64,000 nucleotides of DNA from Immundisolibacter cernigliae (lineage in GTDB: Bacteria; Pseudomonadota; Gammaproteobacteria; Immundisolibacterales; Immundisolibacteraceae), in the NCBI RefSeq assembly GCF_001697225.1, contig NZ_CP014671.1:3179538-3243537 (forward strand), in the 5' to 3' direction. The stretch's first letter is position 1; each line of letters opens with the position of its first letter. Of the stretch, positions 1-12,130 are shown piece after piece. The notes beneath the pieces are model-generated. The model was not told the DNA's origin. It did no database searches and was given only the letters and a program-made list of their open reading frames with translations. The translations under genes and the position numbers were made by a program.

Positions 1-209
1 TGGACCACTCGGCCGGCAACTTCGGCAAGCAGGTCCAGCGCGCCGACAAGGCCGGCGCCCGGGTGGCGCTGATTCTGGGTGAGGACGAGCTGGCGGGCGG
101 CACCATCACCGTGCGCATGCTGCGCGCCGCCGTGACGACCCAGGAAACCGTGCCCCGCGACACCATCCACGCCACCGTTACCCGCCTCGCCGCCCAGGAA
201 CGACCATGA
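1..209 (+). CDS. hisS: Histidine--tRNA ligase, C-terminal part (5' end outside window)
   Basis: Open frame from the window edge to a TGA at 207-209; about 68 C-terminal residues are visible. The segment with [18 protein letters not shown] and GTITVRMLR matches the end of the anticodon-binding domain of class II histidyl-tRNA synthetase, which charges tRNA-His in the cytoplasm. The stop overlaps the ATG of the next gene (ATGA at 206-209). The hisS-yfgM-bamB-der order downstream is the conserved gammaproteobacterial arrangement and supports the call. The catalytic domain is not in the window. Confidence 0.9.
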   Translation, partial: DHSAGNFGKQVQRADKAGARVALILGEDELAGGTITVRMLRAAVTTQETVPRDTIHATVTRLAAQERP

Positions 210-820
210 GCACCGCCGACGCCGATCAGATCGAACACCTGCGCCGCCTGTGGGACCAGTACGGACGCCTGCTGACAGTCGTCATTGTGGCCGTGCTGGC
301 CGGGCTGTTGGGCAAGCATTTTTACGGCAGTTATCAGCAGCGCCAGGCGACCGAGGCGGCGGCCCTGTTCGCCGCCTATCAGCAGCCACCGGCCGGGCAG
401 ACGGCCGACGCCCTGGCCGCGCAGTTGCGCGCGCAGTATCCGCGCACCAGCTACGCGAGCTTCGTCACCCTGGCGCAGGCCAAGCAGGCCGTCGAGGCAG
501 GCAAGCTCGATGTCGCCGAGCAACACCTGCGCTGGGTGGTGGAACATGCCGGTGAGCCGACCGACCGGGCACTGGCCAGCCTGCGCCTGGCGCGCGTACT
601 GCTGGACCAGGGCAAGGTACAGGCCGCGCAGGATGCCTTGGGCAAGGACATCCCCGCCACCTCGCCGGCCCTGGCCGAACTCAGGGGCGACATCGCCCGT
701 GCCCAGGACCGACTGCAGGATGCGCGCCAGGCTTATCAGGAGGCGCTGGCCGGGTTGCCGCCAGAGTCCGGACAGGCAGCTCTGATCAAACTCAAGCTCG
801 ATGCGCTGGGCCAGCCATGA
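206..820 (+). CDS. yfgM: YfgM family periplasmic TPR protein
   Basis: A 204-residue protein with a short cytoplasmic N-terminus, one membrane segment (about residues 22-40, [15 protein letters not shown]) and an Ala/Gln-rich helical periplasmic part of TPR type. YfgM proteins are inner-membrane anchored, associate with SecYEG and the chaperone PpiD, and help secreted proteins across the periplasm. It overlaps hisS by 4 bases upstream and bamB by 4 bases downstream (ATGA at 817-820), so translation is probably coupled. Length and position are normal for the family. Confidence 0.88.
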   Translation: MSTADADQIEHLRRLWDQYGRLLTVVIVAVLAGLLGKHFYGSYQQRQATEAAALFAAYQQPPAGQTADALAAQLRAQYPRTSYASFVTLAQAKQAVEAGKLDVAEQHLRWVVEHAGEPTDRALASLRLARVLLDQGKVQAAQDALGKDIPATSPALAELRGDIARAQDRLQDARQAYQEALAGLPPESGQAALIKLKLDALGQP

Positions 821-2055
821 TCCATACAACTCTTTCAATGCCGGTGCGCTTCCTGGCCATTGGCCTGCTGGCCACTGCGCTTGCGGCTTGTGGCACCGTG
901 TCCAGTCTGGGCAAGGGGGCCGTGCGCGGGGTGAACCGGGCCGGCGAGTCCGTCGCCGGGCGCCTGACCGCCAGCGACAAGCCGGAAATCACGGCCGAGC
1001 TGCCGGAACTGACCGGCTCGATCACTGTCGAGGTGCTGGCCGAGCGCCGCATCACCGACGGCACGCCGGATGGCTATCCGAAACCCTGGCCGGCCTTCGA
1101 TAGCGAGGTCGTCTACACACTCGGTGAGTCCCGGCGCCACCTGTTTGCCCACGCGCTGGCGGACGGCAAGCGCCTGTGGAAGGCCGGCCTCGAGGATGAG
1201 ATCACCGGGGGCGTCGGTGTCGGCGACGGTCTGGTGCTGGTCGGCACGGCCAACGGCGAGCTGATCGCACTGGCGGCGACCGATGGCAAGGAACGCTGGC
1301 GCGTGCCGCTGGAAAGCGAGATTCTGGCGCCGCCGACGGCGCGTGATGGCGTGGTGGTGGTCGCCACCGGTGATGGCCACCTGTATGGCCTCAGCAGCGC
1401 CGACGGCGCCCGCAAATGGAGCATTGAGCGCGATGTGCCCACGCTGTCGCTGCGCGGCGGCAGCGCCCCGCTGACCACCCCGACGCTGGCCGTGCACGGC
1501 TTTGCCGACGGACATCTGGTGGCCGTCGACCTGCACACCGGCCGCGAGGCCTGGGACACGCCGATCGTGCAGCCGCGCGGGCGCACCGAGCTGGAACGCA
1601 TGGTCGATGCCGACTGCCAGCCGGTCATCGAGGGCAGCGCGGTTTTCGCGGGCGCCTATCAGGGACGCGCCAGCGCCATCGAGCTGGCCACCGGCACGGT
1701 CGGCTGGGCGCGCGAGCTGTCGTGCGATACCGCCCTGGCGGCAGACAGCTTCAACGTCTACGGCGTTGACACCGACGACAAGATCAGCGCCTTCGATCAG
1801 CGCAGCGGCGCCGTCTACTGGGAGCAGGACGCGCTCAAGGGGCGCCACCTGACGGCCCCGGCGGTGGTGGGTGCTTACGTTGCAGTCGCCGACATCGAAG
1901 GCTATGTGCACTGGCTGAGGGCCGATGACGGTACGCTGGTCGGACGCACGCGGCCGACCAAGGATGCCTTCCTGCTGACGCCGTACGTGCGTGATGGCGT
2001 GGCCTACTTCCTGTCCGAAGGAGGGCGCCTGTATGCCCTGCGACCGGCCAACTGA
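817..2055 (+). CDS. bamB: Outer membrane assembly lipoprotein BamB
   Basis: A 412-residue lipoprotein with a signal peptide and lipobox LAAC (Cys25 from the ATG at 817; an in-frame ATG at 838 would shorten the signal by 7). The mature part is a run of PQQ-like beta-propeller repeats, with recurring D-G-x-W/A-x-W-x blades such as LADGKRLWKAGLEDE and ATDGKERWRVPLE. BamB is a scaffold of the BAM complex that folds beta-barrel proteins into the outer membrane. It lies between yfgM and der as in other gammaproteobacteria. Confidence 0.94.
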   Translation: MIHTTLSMPVRFLAIGLLATALAACGTVSSLGKGAVRGVNRAGESVAGRLTASDKPEITAELPELTGSITVEVLAERRITDGTPDGYPKPWPAFDSEVVYTLGESRRHLFAHALADGKRLWKAGLEDEITGGVGVGDGLVLVGTANGELIALAATDGKERWRVPLESEILAPPTARDGVVVVATGDGHLYGLSSADGARKWSIERDVPTLSLRGGSAPLTTPTLAVHGFADGHLVAVDLHTGREAWDTPIVQPRGRTELERMVDADCQPVIEGSAVFAGAYQGRASAIELATGTVGWARELSCDTALAADSFNVYGVDTDDKISAFDQRSGAVYWEQDALKGRHLTAPAVVGAYVAVADIEGYVHWLRADDGTLVGRTRPTKDAFLLTPYVRDGVAYFLSEGGRLYALRPAN

Positions 2056-2063
2056 GCACTGCC

Positions 2064-3464
2064 GTGACACCCGTAATCGCCCTGCTGGGTCGACCTAACG
2101 TCGGCAAGTCGACCCTGTTCAACCGCCTCACGCGCAGTCGCGACGCGCTGGTGGCGGACTTCCCTGGCGTCACCCGCGACCGCCTGGTCGGCGCCGGGCG
2201 CCTGGGCGAGCGCCCGTTCTGGGTGGTCGACACCGGCGGCATGCTGGGCGAGGACCCGGAACTGTCCGGCAAGGTCAGCGCCCAGGCGCTGATGGCGGCG
2301 CAGGAGGCCGACGCGGTGATCCTGGTGGTCGATGGCCGTGGCGGTCTGACCGCCGACGATCGCAGCATTGCCAACACCCTGCGCGGCCTCGGCCAGCCGG
2401 TGTGGTTGGCGGTCAACAAGGCCGAGCATCTGGATACCGAGCTGGTACGCGCCGATTTTTTCGAGCTCGGCCTGGGTGATCCGTGGCCGATCTCCTCCAG
2501 CCACGGCCATGGCGTGGCCGACCTGCTGGAGACCGTGCTGGCGGGTTTTCCGGACGACGAGCCGGCGGCCGCGGAAGAAGCCGACCCGCGGCCGGTGTTT
2601 GCCGTCGTCGGCCGACCCAACGCCGGCAAATCCACGTTGATCAACCGCCTGCTCGGTGAGCAGCGGCTGATCGAAAGCCCGCTGCCGGGCACCACCCGCG
2701 ACTGCGTGCGCGTGCCGGTGGTGCTGGACGGGCGCGAATGCGTGCTGCTGGACACCGCCGGCCTGCGGCGCAAGGCGCAGGTGCACGAGGCGATCGAAAA
2801 ATTCAGCGTCATCAAGACCCTGCAGGCCATCGACCAGGCGCAGGTGGTGATCCTGATGCTGGACGGGGAACTGGGCGTCGGCGAGCAGGACGCGCACATC
2901 GCCGGCCAGGCGCTGCAGCGCGGGCGCGGCCTGGTGCTGGCGGTGAACAAATCCGACACGCTGGACGACGCCGCGCGCAAGGCGCTGCGGATGGAGGTGA
3001 GGCGCCGGCTGCCGTTCGTCGAGTTCGCGCCGATCGAGTTCATCAGCGCCAAAAACGGCCGCGGCGTGAAAGCCCTCACCAAGGCCGCGTTTGCCGTGCA
3101 GCACAGCGCACTGGCGCGCACGCCCACCTCGGAACTGACGCGCCTGCTCGAGACCATCGTCGCTGCCAACCCGCCGCCGATGGCCGCCGGCCGTCGCGCC
3201 AAGTTGCGCTATGCCCACCAGGGCGGCCATGCGCCGCCGACCATCGTCATCCATGGCACGCAGGTGGACAAGCTGCCGCCCAACTACCTGCGCTATCTGG
3301 AAAACAGCTTTCGCGAGGCGCTGGGCCTGGTTGGTACGCCGGTACGCATCGTCACCAAGCAGGGCGAGAACCCCTACGCCGGGCGCGTGAACGCGCTCAC
3401 CCCCAGTCAGCTGGAGCGCAAGCACCGCGCCCGCCGCCGCGGGCGCAAATTGTTCGGCGACTGA
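2064..3464 (+). CDS. der: Ribosome-associated GTPase Der (EngA)
   Basis: A 466-residue protein with tandem GTPase domains. The first has a P-loop GRPNVGKST near residue 8 and DTGG; the second has GRPNAGKST near residue 178, DTAGL and NKSD. A KH-like C-terminal domain ends in a basic tail (RKHRARRRGRKLFGD). Der acts in assembly of the 50S ribosomal subunit. The start is GTG at 2064, 8 bases after the bamB stop; the next residues (TPVIALLGRPNVGKS) match the usual N-terminus of the family. Confidence 0.96.
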   Translation: MTPVIALLGRPNVGKSTLFNRLTRSRDALVADFPGVTRDRLVGAGRLGERPFWVVDTGGMLGEDPELSGKVSAQALMAAQEADAVILVVDGRGGLTADDRSIANTLRGLGQPVWLAVNKAEHLDTELVRADFFELGLGDPWPISSSHGHGVADLLETVLAGFPDDEPAAAEEADPRPVFAVVGRPNAGKSTLINRLLGEQRLIESPLPGTTRDCVRVPVVLDGRECVLLDTAGLRRKAQVHEAIEKFSVIKTLQAIDQAQVVILMLDGELGVGEQDAHIAGQALQRGRGLVLAVNKSDTLDDAARKALRMEVRRRLPFVEFAPIEFISAKNGRGVKALTKAAFAVQHSALARTPTSELTRLLETIVAANPPPMAAGRRAKLRYAHQGGHAPPTIVIHGTQVDKLPPNYLRYLENSFREALGLVGTPVRIVTKQGENPYAGRVNALTPSQLERKHRARRRGRKLFGD

Positions 3465-3507
3465 GCGCGCGGCTCGTCATCGCGCCGGCGCGCCAGTCGG
3501 GCCGGCC

Positions 3508-4488
3508 TCAGCTGACCCCATCCCCCGCATACAGCGCTGCCGCCTCACGCAGCCGGGATGAAACCTCGGCGCGCAGCAACGGCGGCTCCAGCACCTCCAC
3601 CTGCGGCCCGTAGCGCAGGATGTCCAGGATCAGCTCGGTCGGGTCGCCGTAGGGCACCACCAGTTCGTAGCGGCCATCCTCCAGCCAGCGCCCAAACTGC
3701 GCCGGATGCCAGCGCTCGGCCGCCACCCAGCGCGCCCGACTGGCGGCAAAGCGCAGCACCGCCCGCTGCGCCGCCGGTCCGGCGAAAATGCCGTAGGCGG
3801 CCCCGAAGTGCGCGTCCAGTTCCGCCTGGGGAATGTCCTGCGCCGGATCATCGGTGGTCTGCAGGGCCTCGATGGCGTCGATTGCAAAACTGCGCAGCGC
3901 CCTGCGCCAGTGGCACCAGGCATCCAGGTACCAGTTGTCGCGGTAGCGCACCAGCCGCTGTGGGCTGACCTGGCGCGTGCTGATTTCACCGCTGCTGCGG
4001 GCCAGGTAGCGAATGTCGATTCGACGCCCGGCCAGGGTGGTCGCCACCACCTGCCGGAATATCAGCGGATCGCAGCTGCGGCCACCCAGCGGCAGGATGC
4101 GCAGCGCCTCGGCAGCGCGCTGCGGGACCACGCCGCCGTGCGCCAGCAGGGTCATGATGCGTCCGCGAAGGGCGTCGATCTGGTCCGGTATCAAGCCTTC
4201 GCCGAGCCCGGACAGCAGGTTCTGGGCCAGCAGCAGGGCCTGCAATTCATCGGCCGAGAACCACAATCCGGGCAGCTGCGCACGGGGCGCCGCGCCGTCC
4301 AGCCGATAGCCGCGGGCGGCGCCATCCCACACCAGGGGCGTGCCCAGCAGATCGCGCAGCTCGGCGATGGCCCGCATCAAGGTGGCCCGCGAGCAGCCGA
4401 GGTCGGCCTGCAGCGATGCCGCAGAACGCGCCTCGCGGCTGGTCGTGAACAGCGTGTACAGACGGTATATGCGGTCGAAGCGGTCCAT
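3508..4488 (-). CDS. WYL-domain transcriptional regulator (YafY type)
   Basis: A 326-residue protein with an N-terminal winged helix-turn-helix (about residues 1-55, including CSRATLMRAIAELRDLLG), a central WYL domain (about 140-225, containing DNWYLDAWC) and a WCX-like C-terminal domain. WYL proteins sense ligands or nucleic acid and act as repressors or activators. It is divergent from the glutathione S-transferase gene at 4591 with 102 bases between the starts, so that gene is a plausible target; this is inference. It converges with der. Confidence 0.85.
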   Translation of the reverse strand: MDRFDRIYRLYTLFTTSREARSAASLQADLGCSRATLMRAIAELRDLLGTPLVWDGAARGYRLDGAAPRAQLPGLWFSADELQALLLAQNLLSGLGEGLIPDQIDALRGRIMTLLAHGGVVPQRAAEALRILPLGGRSCDPLIFRQVVATTLAGRRIDIRYLARSSGEISTRQVSPQRLVRYRDNWYLDAWCHWRRALRSFAIDAIEALQTTDDPAQDIPQAELDAHFGAAYGIFAGPAAQRAVLRFAASRARWVAAERWHPAQFGRWLEDGRYELVVPYGDPTELILDILRYGPQVEVLEPPLLRAEVSSRLREAAALYAGDGVS

Positions 4489-4590
4489 GCTGGCAAATGC
4501 TACATCAGACGGCTGCGCCGGCTTGCGCTGTGCTCGTGCACCATGCCACGCTTGCGCGGCTTGCCAACACCCACCCGAGGAGACTCACCC

Positions 4591-5205
4591 ATGCTCAAGC
4601 TTTATGGCCAGTTCATGTCGCGCGCCCAGCGCTGTCTGTGGACGCTCGAAGAACTTGGCGTGCCCTACGAGCACGTCAAGACCAACCAGGGCGCCGGCGA
4701 GTCGCGCACGCCCGAGTTCCTCAAGATCAACCCCAACGGCCATGTGCCGGTGCTTCAGGATGGCGATTTCGTCCTCTGGGAGTCGATGGCGATTGCCCAG
4801 TACGTGGCCAAGAAATACGGCCAGGGCAGCCTGTGGCCGGCCAGCGTCGAGGACGAAGGGCGGGTTTTCCAGTGGGCGCTGTGGGCGTCGCTGGAAATGG
4901 AAATCTACGTCGTCAACTACCTGCGCCACGCCATGCTGTATCCGCCCGAAAAGCGCCGTCCGGAGCTGGCCAAGGAAGCCACCGACACGCTGCCGGCGCC
5001 GCTGCGTGTGCTCAACGACAGCCTGGCCGGCAAGGACTACCTGGTCGGCAATCGCTTCAGCGTCGCCGACATCAACGTCGCCACCGTGCTGCTGTTGGCC
5101 GACATCTACAAGCAGATCGGCGTCGATCAGTACCCGAACATCATCGCCTGGCTGAACCGCGTGGCGGCCCGTCCGGCCTGGCAGAAACTGCCGACCCTGA
5201 AGTGA
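4591..5205 (+). CDS. Glutathione S-transferase family protein
   Basis: A 204-residue protein with an N-terminal thioredoxin-like GST domain (MLKLYGQFMSRAQRC through HVPVLQDGDFVLWESMAI, where the P-V-L and E-S motifs bind glutathione) and an all-alpha C-terminal domain containing the conserved FSVADINVATVLL helix. The probable role is glutathione conjugation or reduction of electrophiles; the substrate cannot be read. The ATG at 4591 follows GAGGAGAC. An upstream in-frame extension lacks GST similarity and overlaps the divergent regulator, so it was not used. Confidence 0.88.
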   Translation: MLKLYGQFMSRAQRCLWTLEELGVPYEHVKTNQGAGESRTPEFLKINPNGHVPVLQDGDFVLWESMAIAQYVAKKYGQGSLWPASVEDEGRVFQWALWASLEMEIYVVNYLRHAMLYPPEKRRPELAKEATDTLPAPLRVLNDSLAGKDYLVGNRFSVADINVATVLLLADIYKQIGVDQYPNIIAWLNRVAARPAWQKLPTLK

Positions 5206-5211
5206 TTCCCA

Positions 5212-5245
5212 GCCCCCGGTGCCGCCGCCGGGCGGCATCGGGGGC
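5212..5245 (+). terminator. Strong hairpin after the GST gene
   Basis: The arms 5212-5226 and 5231-5245 pair over 15 bp (one G-U pair) around a four-base GCCG loop, starting 6 bases after the GST stop. There is no T-run, so this may be a weak or Rho-assisted terminator or a 3'-end stabiliser rather than a classical intrinsic terminator. Confidence 0.5.
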
Positions 5246-5344
5246 AGCGTGACCTGATTCGGATCATGGGCACCTTGGGGCCGACCGCCTAGCCTTGTGC
5301 ACCTCTGCGGGCGGCAGTTCCGCCTATCCCCGAGGAGACGTGCC

Positions 5345-5866
5345 ATGGCTGAAAAATCCACCCAGGTCGAAGTCAGGAAAACCACCCCGGGGGCTGGCGT
5401 CGGCCAATCCCTGACCAGCCTGCGCGAGCGCTGGGATCACCTGTTCGATGATTTCTTCGCCGATTTTCCGCGCTGGCCTTCGCTGCGCCGGCCGCTGGAC
5501 ATCGAACCGCTGCGCCTGCTCACCGGCGGCGACCTGACACCGGCGGTGGACATCAAGGAACAGGACAACGGTTACCTGATCAGCGCCGAGTTGCCCGGCA
5601 TGGACGAGAAGGACATCGCCGTCGAGGTGCAGGACGATCTGCTGACCGTGCGCGGCGAGAAGCGCGCCGAGCGGGAAGAAAAAGACAAGGGCTACCACCT
5701 GACCGAACGCAGCTACGGCAGCTTCACGCGCAGCTTTCGCCTGCCGCCGGATGCCGATGCCGGCCAGGCCAGCGCCAGCTTCAGCAAGGGTGTGCTCAGC
5801 ATCAGCGTGCCCAAGAGCGCCGAGGCGCACAGCAAGGTGAAGAAAATCGACGTCAAGGCGTCCTGA
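5345..5866 (+). CDS. Hsp20/alpha-crystallin family small heat shock protein
   Basis: A 173-residue protein with an N-terminal arm (residues 1-60) and an alpha-crystallin domain (about 62-160) carrying DIKEQDNGYLISAELPGMD, the VRGEKRAE strand and KGVLSISVPK. Such proteins are ATP-independent holdases for unfolding proteins in the cytoplasm. The terminal I-x-I motif is only weakly present (KIDV). The ATG at 5345 follows GAGGAGACGTGCC. No convincing heat-shock promoter was found in the 139 bases upstream. Confidence 0.92.
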   Translation: MAEKSTQVEVRKTTPGAGVGQSLTSLRERWDHLFDDFFADFPRWPSLRRPLDIEPLRLLTGGDLTPAVDIKEQDNGYLISAELPGMDEKDIAVEVQDDLLTVRGEKRAEREEKDKGYHLTERSYGSFTRSFRLPPDADAGQASASFSKGVLSISVPKSAEAHSKVKKIDVKAS

Positions 5867-5933
5867 AGCGGCGGGGCGGGTGGCGACCGGACACGCTGCC
5901 ACCCGCCCACAGCCCGGCGCCCGGTGGCGGCGA

Positions 5934-7457
5934 ATGCTGGACGCACTGGTCGACACACTGGCCCGCGAAGCCGGCCCGGTCAGCGTCATCGAAACCCACA
6001 TCTCGGCCGTGCTGCTGGCCGGCGAGCGCGCCTACAAGCTCAAGAAACCGGTCGATCTGGGCTTTCTGGACTTCACCGGTCTGCGCCAGCGCCGGCACTT
6101 CTGCCGCGAAGAACTGCGTCTGAACCGCCGCCTGGCGCCGGACCTTTATCTTTCCGTACTGCCGATCACCGGCACCGCCGCGGCCCCGCGCCTGGGTGGC
6201 AGCGGCCGGGCCATCGACTGGGCGGTCGAAATGCGTCGCTTCCCGCAGGAGGCGTCGTTCGATCGTCTGCTCGCAGGCGGGCAGCTCGAAGGCACGCACA
6301 TCGATGCGCTCGCCGAGTGCATCGCGGCCTTTCACCAGCGCCTGCCGCCGGCGCCGGTGGATTCGCCCTACGGCCGCCCCGGCGATCTTCTGCAAGCCGC
6401 CCGCGACAACTTCACCGCTTTGCGCGACGGTGCCAGTCCACGCAGCCGCGCGCGACTGGATCGCCTCGCCGCCTGGACCGAGGCCGAATACCGGCGCCGC
6501 CGCGCGCTGCTGGCGCGGCGCCGGATCGACGGCCGGGTGCGCGAATGTCACGGCGACCTGCACCTTGGCAACATCGTGTGGCTGGACGGCCAGCCGGTGC
6601 CGTTCGACGGCATCGAATTCGACCCCGCCCTGCGCTGGCAGGATGTACACGGCGAGCTGGCCTTCCTGACCATGGACCTGGCCCGCCGCGGCCGGCCGGA
6701 TCTGGCCCGGCGGGTCCGCGACCGCTACCTGCAGGCCACAGGCGACTATGGCGGCGTGCCACTGATCGACTTTTTCGAGGTCTACCGGGCCCTGGTGCGT
6801 GCCAAGGTGGCGCGCCTGCGCGCGGCCGGGGCGCAGGCGCCCGGCCTGCGTTTTCAGGCCCTGCGCGAGTGCATCGGCTGCCTGCGCCTGGCCGAGGCGC
6901 TGATCCGCCCGCGCCGGCCGTGGCTGGCCATCACCCACGGCCTGGCCGGCTCCGGCAAGACCCACTACGCCGACTGGCTGGTCGAACGGCTGCCGCTGAT
7001 CCGCTTGCGCTCGGACGTGGAGCGCAAGCGCCTGCTGGGTCTTGCCGCCGCCGCGCGCACCGGGTCCGGGATCGATCAGGGCGCTTACCAGGCCAAGGTC
7101 AGCGCCGCCACCTACCGGCATCTGGCGCGTCTGGCGCGGCGACTGCTTCGCGCCGGCTGGCCGGTGCTGGTGGATGCCAGCTTCCTGGCCGCGGCCGAGC
7201 GCCGGCGCTTCGCCGATCTGGCAGCGAGTCTTGGCGTGCCGTTTCGAATCCTCGCCTGCACCGCCCCGCCGGATGTGCTGCGCAGCCGGGTCGAGCGCCG
7301 TGCCGCCCAGGCCGGCGATGCCTCGGAGGCGAATCTGGCCGTGCTCGACGCGCAGCGCGCGCGCTACCAGCCGCTCGGCGCGGAGGAACAGGCGCTGGCG
7401 ATCGTCATCGACACCAGTCGCCCATATGCCGTGCCCGAGTTTATGGATGCTGAGTAG
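5934..7457 (+). CDS. Fused APH-like kinase / P-loop ATPase (bifunctional kinase-like protein)
   Basis: A 507-residue fusion. The N-terminal part (about 1-320) resembles the aminoglycoside phosphotransferase fold, with VIETHISAVLLAGERAYKLKKP, the catalytic-loop-like CHGDLHLGNI and the metal motif FDGIEFDP. The C-terminal part (about 330-500) is a P-loop kinase domain with Walker A GLAGSGKTHYA. Homologues occur widely in proteobacteria and have no established substrate; drug resistance should not be inferred. An in-frame GTG at 5880 would add 18 residues; the ATG at 5934 matches the usual family start. Confidence 0.8.
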   Translation: MLDALVDTLAREAGPVSVIETHISAVLLAGERAYKLKKPVDLGFLDFTGLRQRRHFCREELRLNRRLAPDLYLSVLPITGTAAAPRLGGSGRAIDWAVEMRRFPQEASFDRLLAGGQLEGTHIDALAECIAAFHQRLPPAPVDSPYGRPGDLLQAARDNFTALRDGASPRSRARLDRLAAWTEAEYRRRRALLARRRIDGRVRECHGDLHLGNIVWLDGQPVPFDGIEFDPALRWQDVHGELAFLTMDLARRGRPDLARRVRDRYLQATGDYGGVPLIDFFEVYRALVRAKVARLRAAGAQAPGLRFQALRECIGCLRLAEALIRPRRPWLAITHGLAGSGKTHYADWLVERLPLIRLRSDVERKRLLGLAAAARTGSGIDQGAYQAKVSAATYRHLARLARRLLRAGWPVLVDASFLAAAERRRFADLAASLGVPFRILACTAPPDVLRSRVERRAAQAGDASEANLAVLDAQRARYQPLGAEEQALAIVIDTSRPYAVPEFMDAE

Positions 7458-7572
7458 AGGCCACGTCGAACTATTCAGCGTTTCCTTGGCGCGAAAGCCG
7501 GGGGGCGGCGCAGGATCATTGCCGCAGCAGCGCCGCTTGCCAGCGCGCTGATCGCAGGGCGTGGCCGGGCGC

Positions 7573-7923
7573 TTACTCGCTACCTGGAATGCGGGGGAGC
7601 TGGTTCAGCAGTGCCGGCAAGGCGGTCTGTACGGTTTCCCAGACCACGTCGAGATTGATGTCGAAGTAGCCGTGGGTGATGCGGTTTCGCATGCCACGCA
7701 TGCTGCGCCAGGGTACCTGTGGGTGTTGCGCGGCAAATTCGGCGTACTGATCCATGACCTTCGTCGCGGCCTCGCCGATGATGACGAGGCTCATGATCAC
7801 GGCTTGCTGGGTTCGGCGGTCCGCAAGGAACTGTGTCTTGCTCAGACCGTGGACGAAACTGCGCGCCTCTGTCGCGGCTCGCCGTATGTGGTCGAGGTAG
7901 TCGGGTAGGCGGTTCCCGTTCAT
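7573..7923 (-). CDS. hepT: HepT-like RNase toxin (DUF86), type VII toxin-antitoxin
   Basis: A 116-residue HEPN protein. The active-site signature RX4HXY is intact as RNRITHGY (R79, H84, Y86). HepT proteins cleave RNA and are neutralised by their MNT partner, which adds AMP to the motif tyrosine. The start overlaps the stop of the upstream mntA-like gene by 4 bases, the standard antitoxin-first layout. It converges with the kinase gene at 7457. Activity is inferred from the motif. Confidence 0.87.
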   Translation of the reverse strand: MNGNRLPDYLDHIRRAATEARSFVHGLSKTQFLADRRTQQAVIMSLVIIGEAATKVMDQYAEFAAQHPQVPWRSMRGMRNRITHGYFDINLDVVWETVQTALPALLNQLPRIPGSE

Positions 7924-8210
7924 ACCGGCTGTGCCTGGGCAAGAATCTGCGCGCGGAATCTGGCTGGTAAATCGCCGGGGGTCAGCAGATCGACCCGAAC
8001 GCCAAGCAGGTCTTCCAGTTCGGCCTGCAAGCCTCCGAGGTCGAACAGCGTTGCTCCGGGTAACGCATCTACCAACAGGTCCAGATCGCTGCCCTCTTCG
8101 TCGGTGCCGTGGAGTACCGATCCGAAAATGCGCGGGTTGGCGGAGTGAAAGCGGCCGGCTGCCTCGCGCACGGCGCTTCGTTTGAGGTCAAGGGCAACGG
8201 AGGGTTTCAT
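7920..8210 (-). CDS. mntA: MntA-like minimal nucleotidyltransferase antitoxin
   Basis: A 96-residue MNT-fold protein with an exact GSX10DXD signature (G30-S31, D42 and D44 in FGSVLHGTDEEGSDLDLLVD), the metal- and nucleotide-binding site of the family. In characterised pairs MntA AMPylates HepT and blocks its RNase. It is the first gene of a two-gene unit with hepT (ATGA-type overlap at 7920-7923). It lies 95 bases beyond the 3' end of metH, on the same strand. Confidence 0.86.
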   Translation of the reverse strand: MKPSVALDLKRSAVREAAGRFHSANPRIFGSVLHGTDEEGSDLDLLVDALPGATLFDLGGLQAELEDLLGVRVDLLTPGDLPARFRAQILAQAQPV

Positions 8211-8305
8211 CGCGGTCCACTGCGACTTCGGAGTTCATGGTTCTGTCCGCACCGAAAACGCGCCACGGACCAGTGTACTGACTGCCGTTCCCATCGTCCT
8301 CACGG

Positions 8306-11986
<3,681 letters not shown>

Positions 11987-12054
11987 GGCAAAGGCGGGGC
12001 AGTCGGCGGGGGGCGGCATTGTAGCGTGCCGCTATTGCGGGCCTTTCGGCATAC

Positions 12055-12101
12055 GGTCCTTATCCGGGCGCCGATCGACCAACACTGTCGGCGCCGGGAC
12101 C
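12055..12101 (-). promoter_or_regulatory. Structured element in the metH leader
   Basis: On the minus strand an outer GGTCC/GGACC pair (12097-12101 with 12055-12059) encloses a perfect 8-bp stem (12088-12095 with 12067-12074) and a 13-base loop. It lies between the aminotransferase stop and metH, 68 bases before the metH ATG. It has no T-run. It could be an attenuator, an RNA ligand sensor or a processing site; it fits no riboswitch consensus I could apply by eye. Confidence 0.4.
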
Positions 12102-12130
12102 GCCACCCGGCACCAGCGGAGCAGCCTGCG

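Noticed and set aside
5246..5344. Sigma-32 heat-shock promoter for hsp20
   Set aside because: No convincing CTTGAA / CCCCATNT pair at proper spacing.
5934..7457. Aminoglycoside resistance gene
   Set aside because: The APH-like part belongs to a chromosomal fusion family without known drug activity; fold similarity alone does not indicate resistance.
12020..12130. Cobalamin or SAH riboswitch before metH
   Set aside because: The gap is too short for a cobalamin riboswitch and shows no B12-box-like sequence; the SAH riboswitch core pattern was not found by eye. Kept only as an unassigned structured element.
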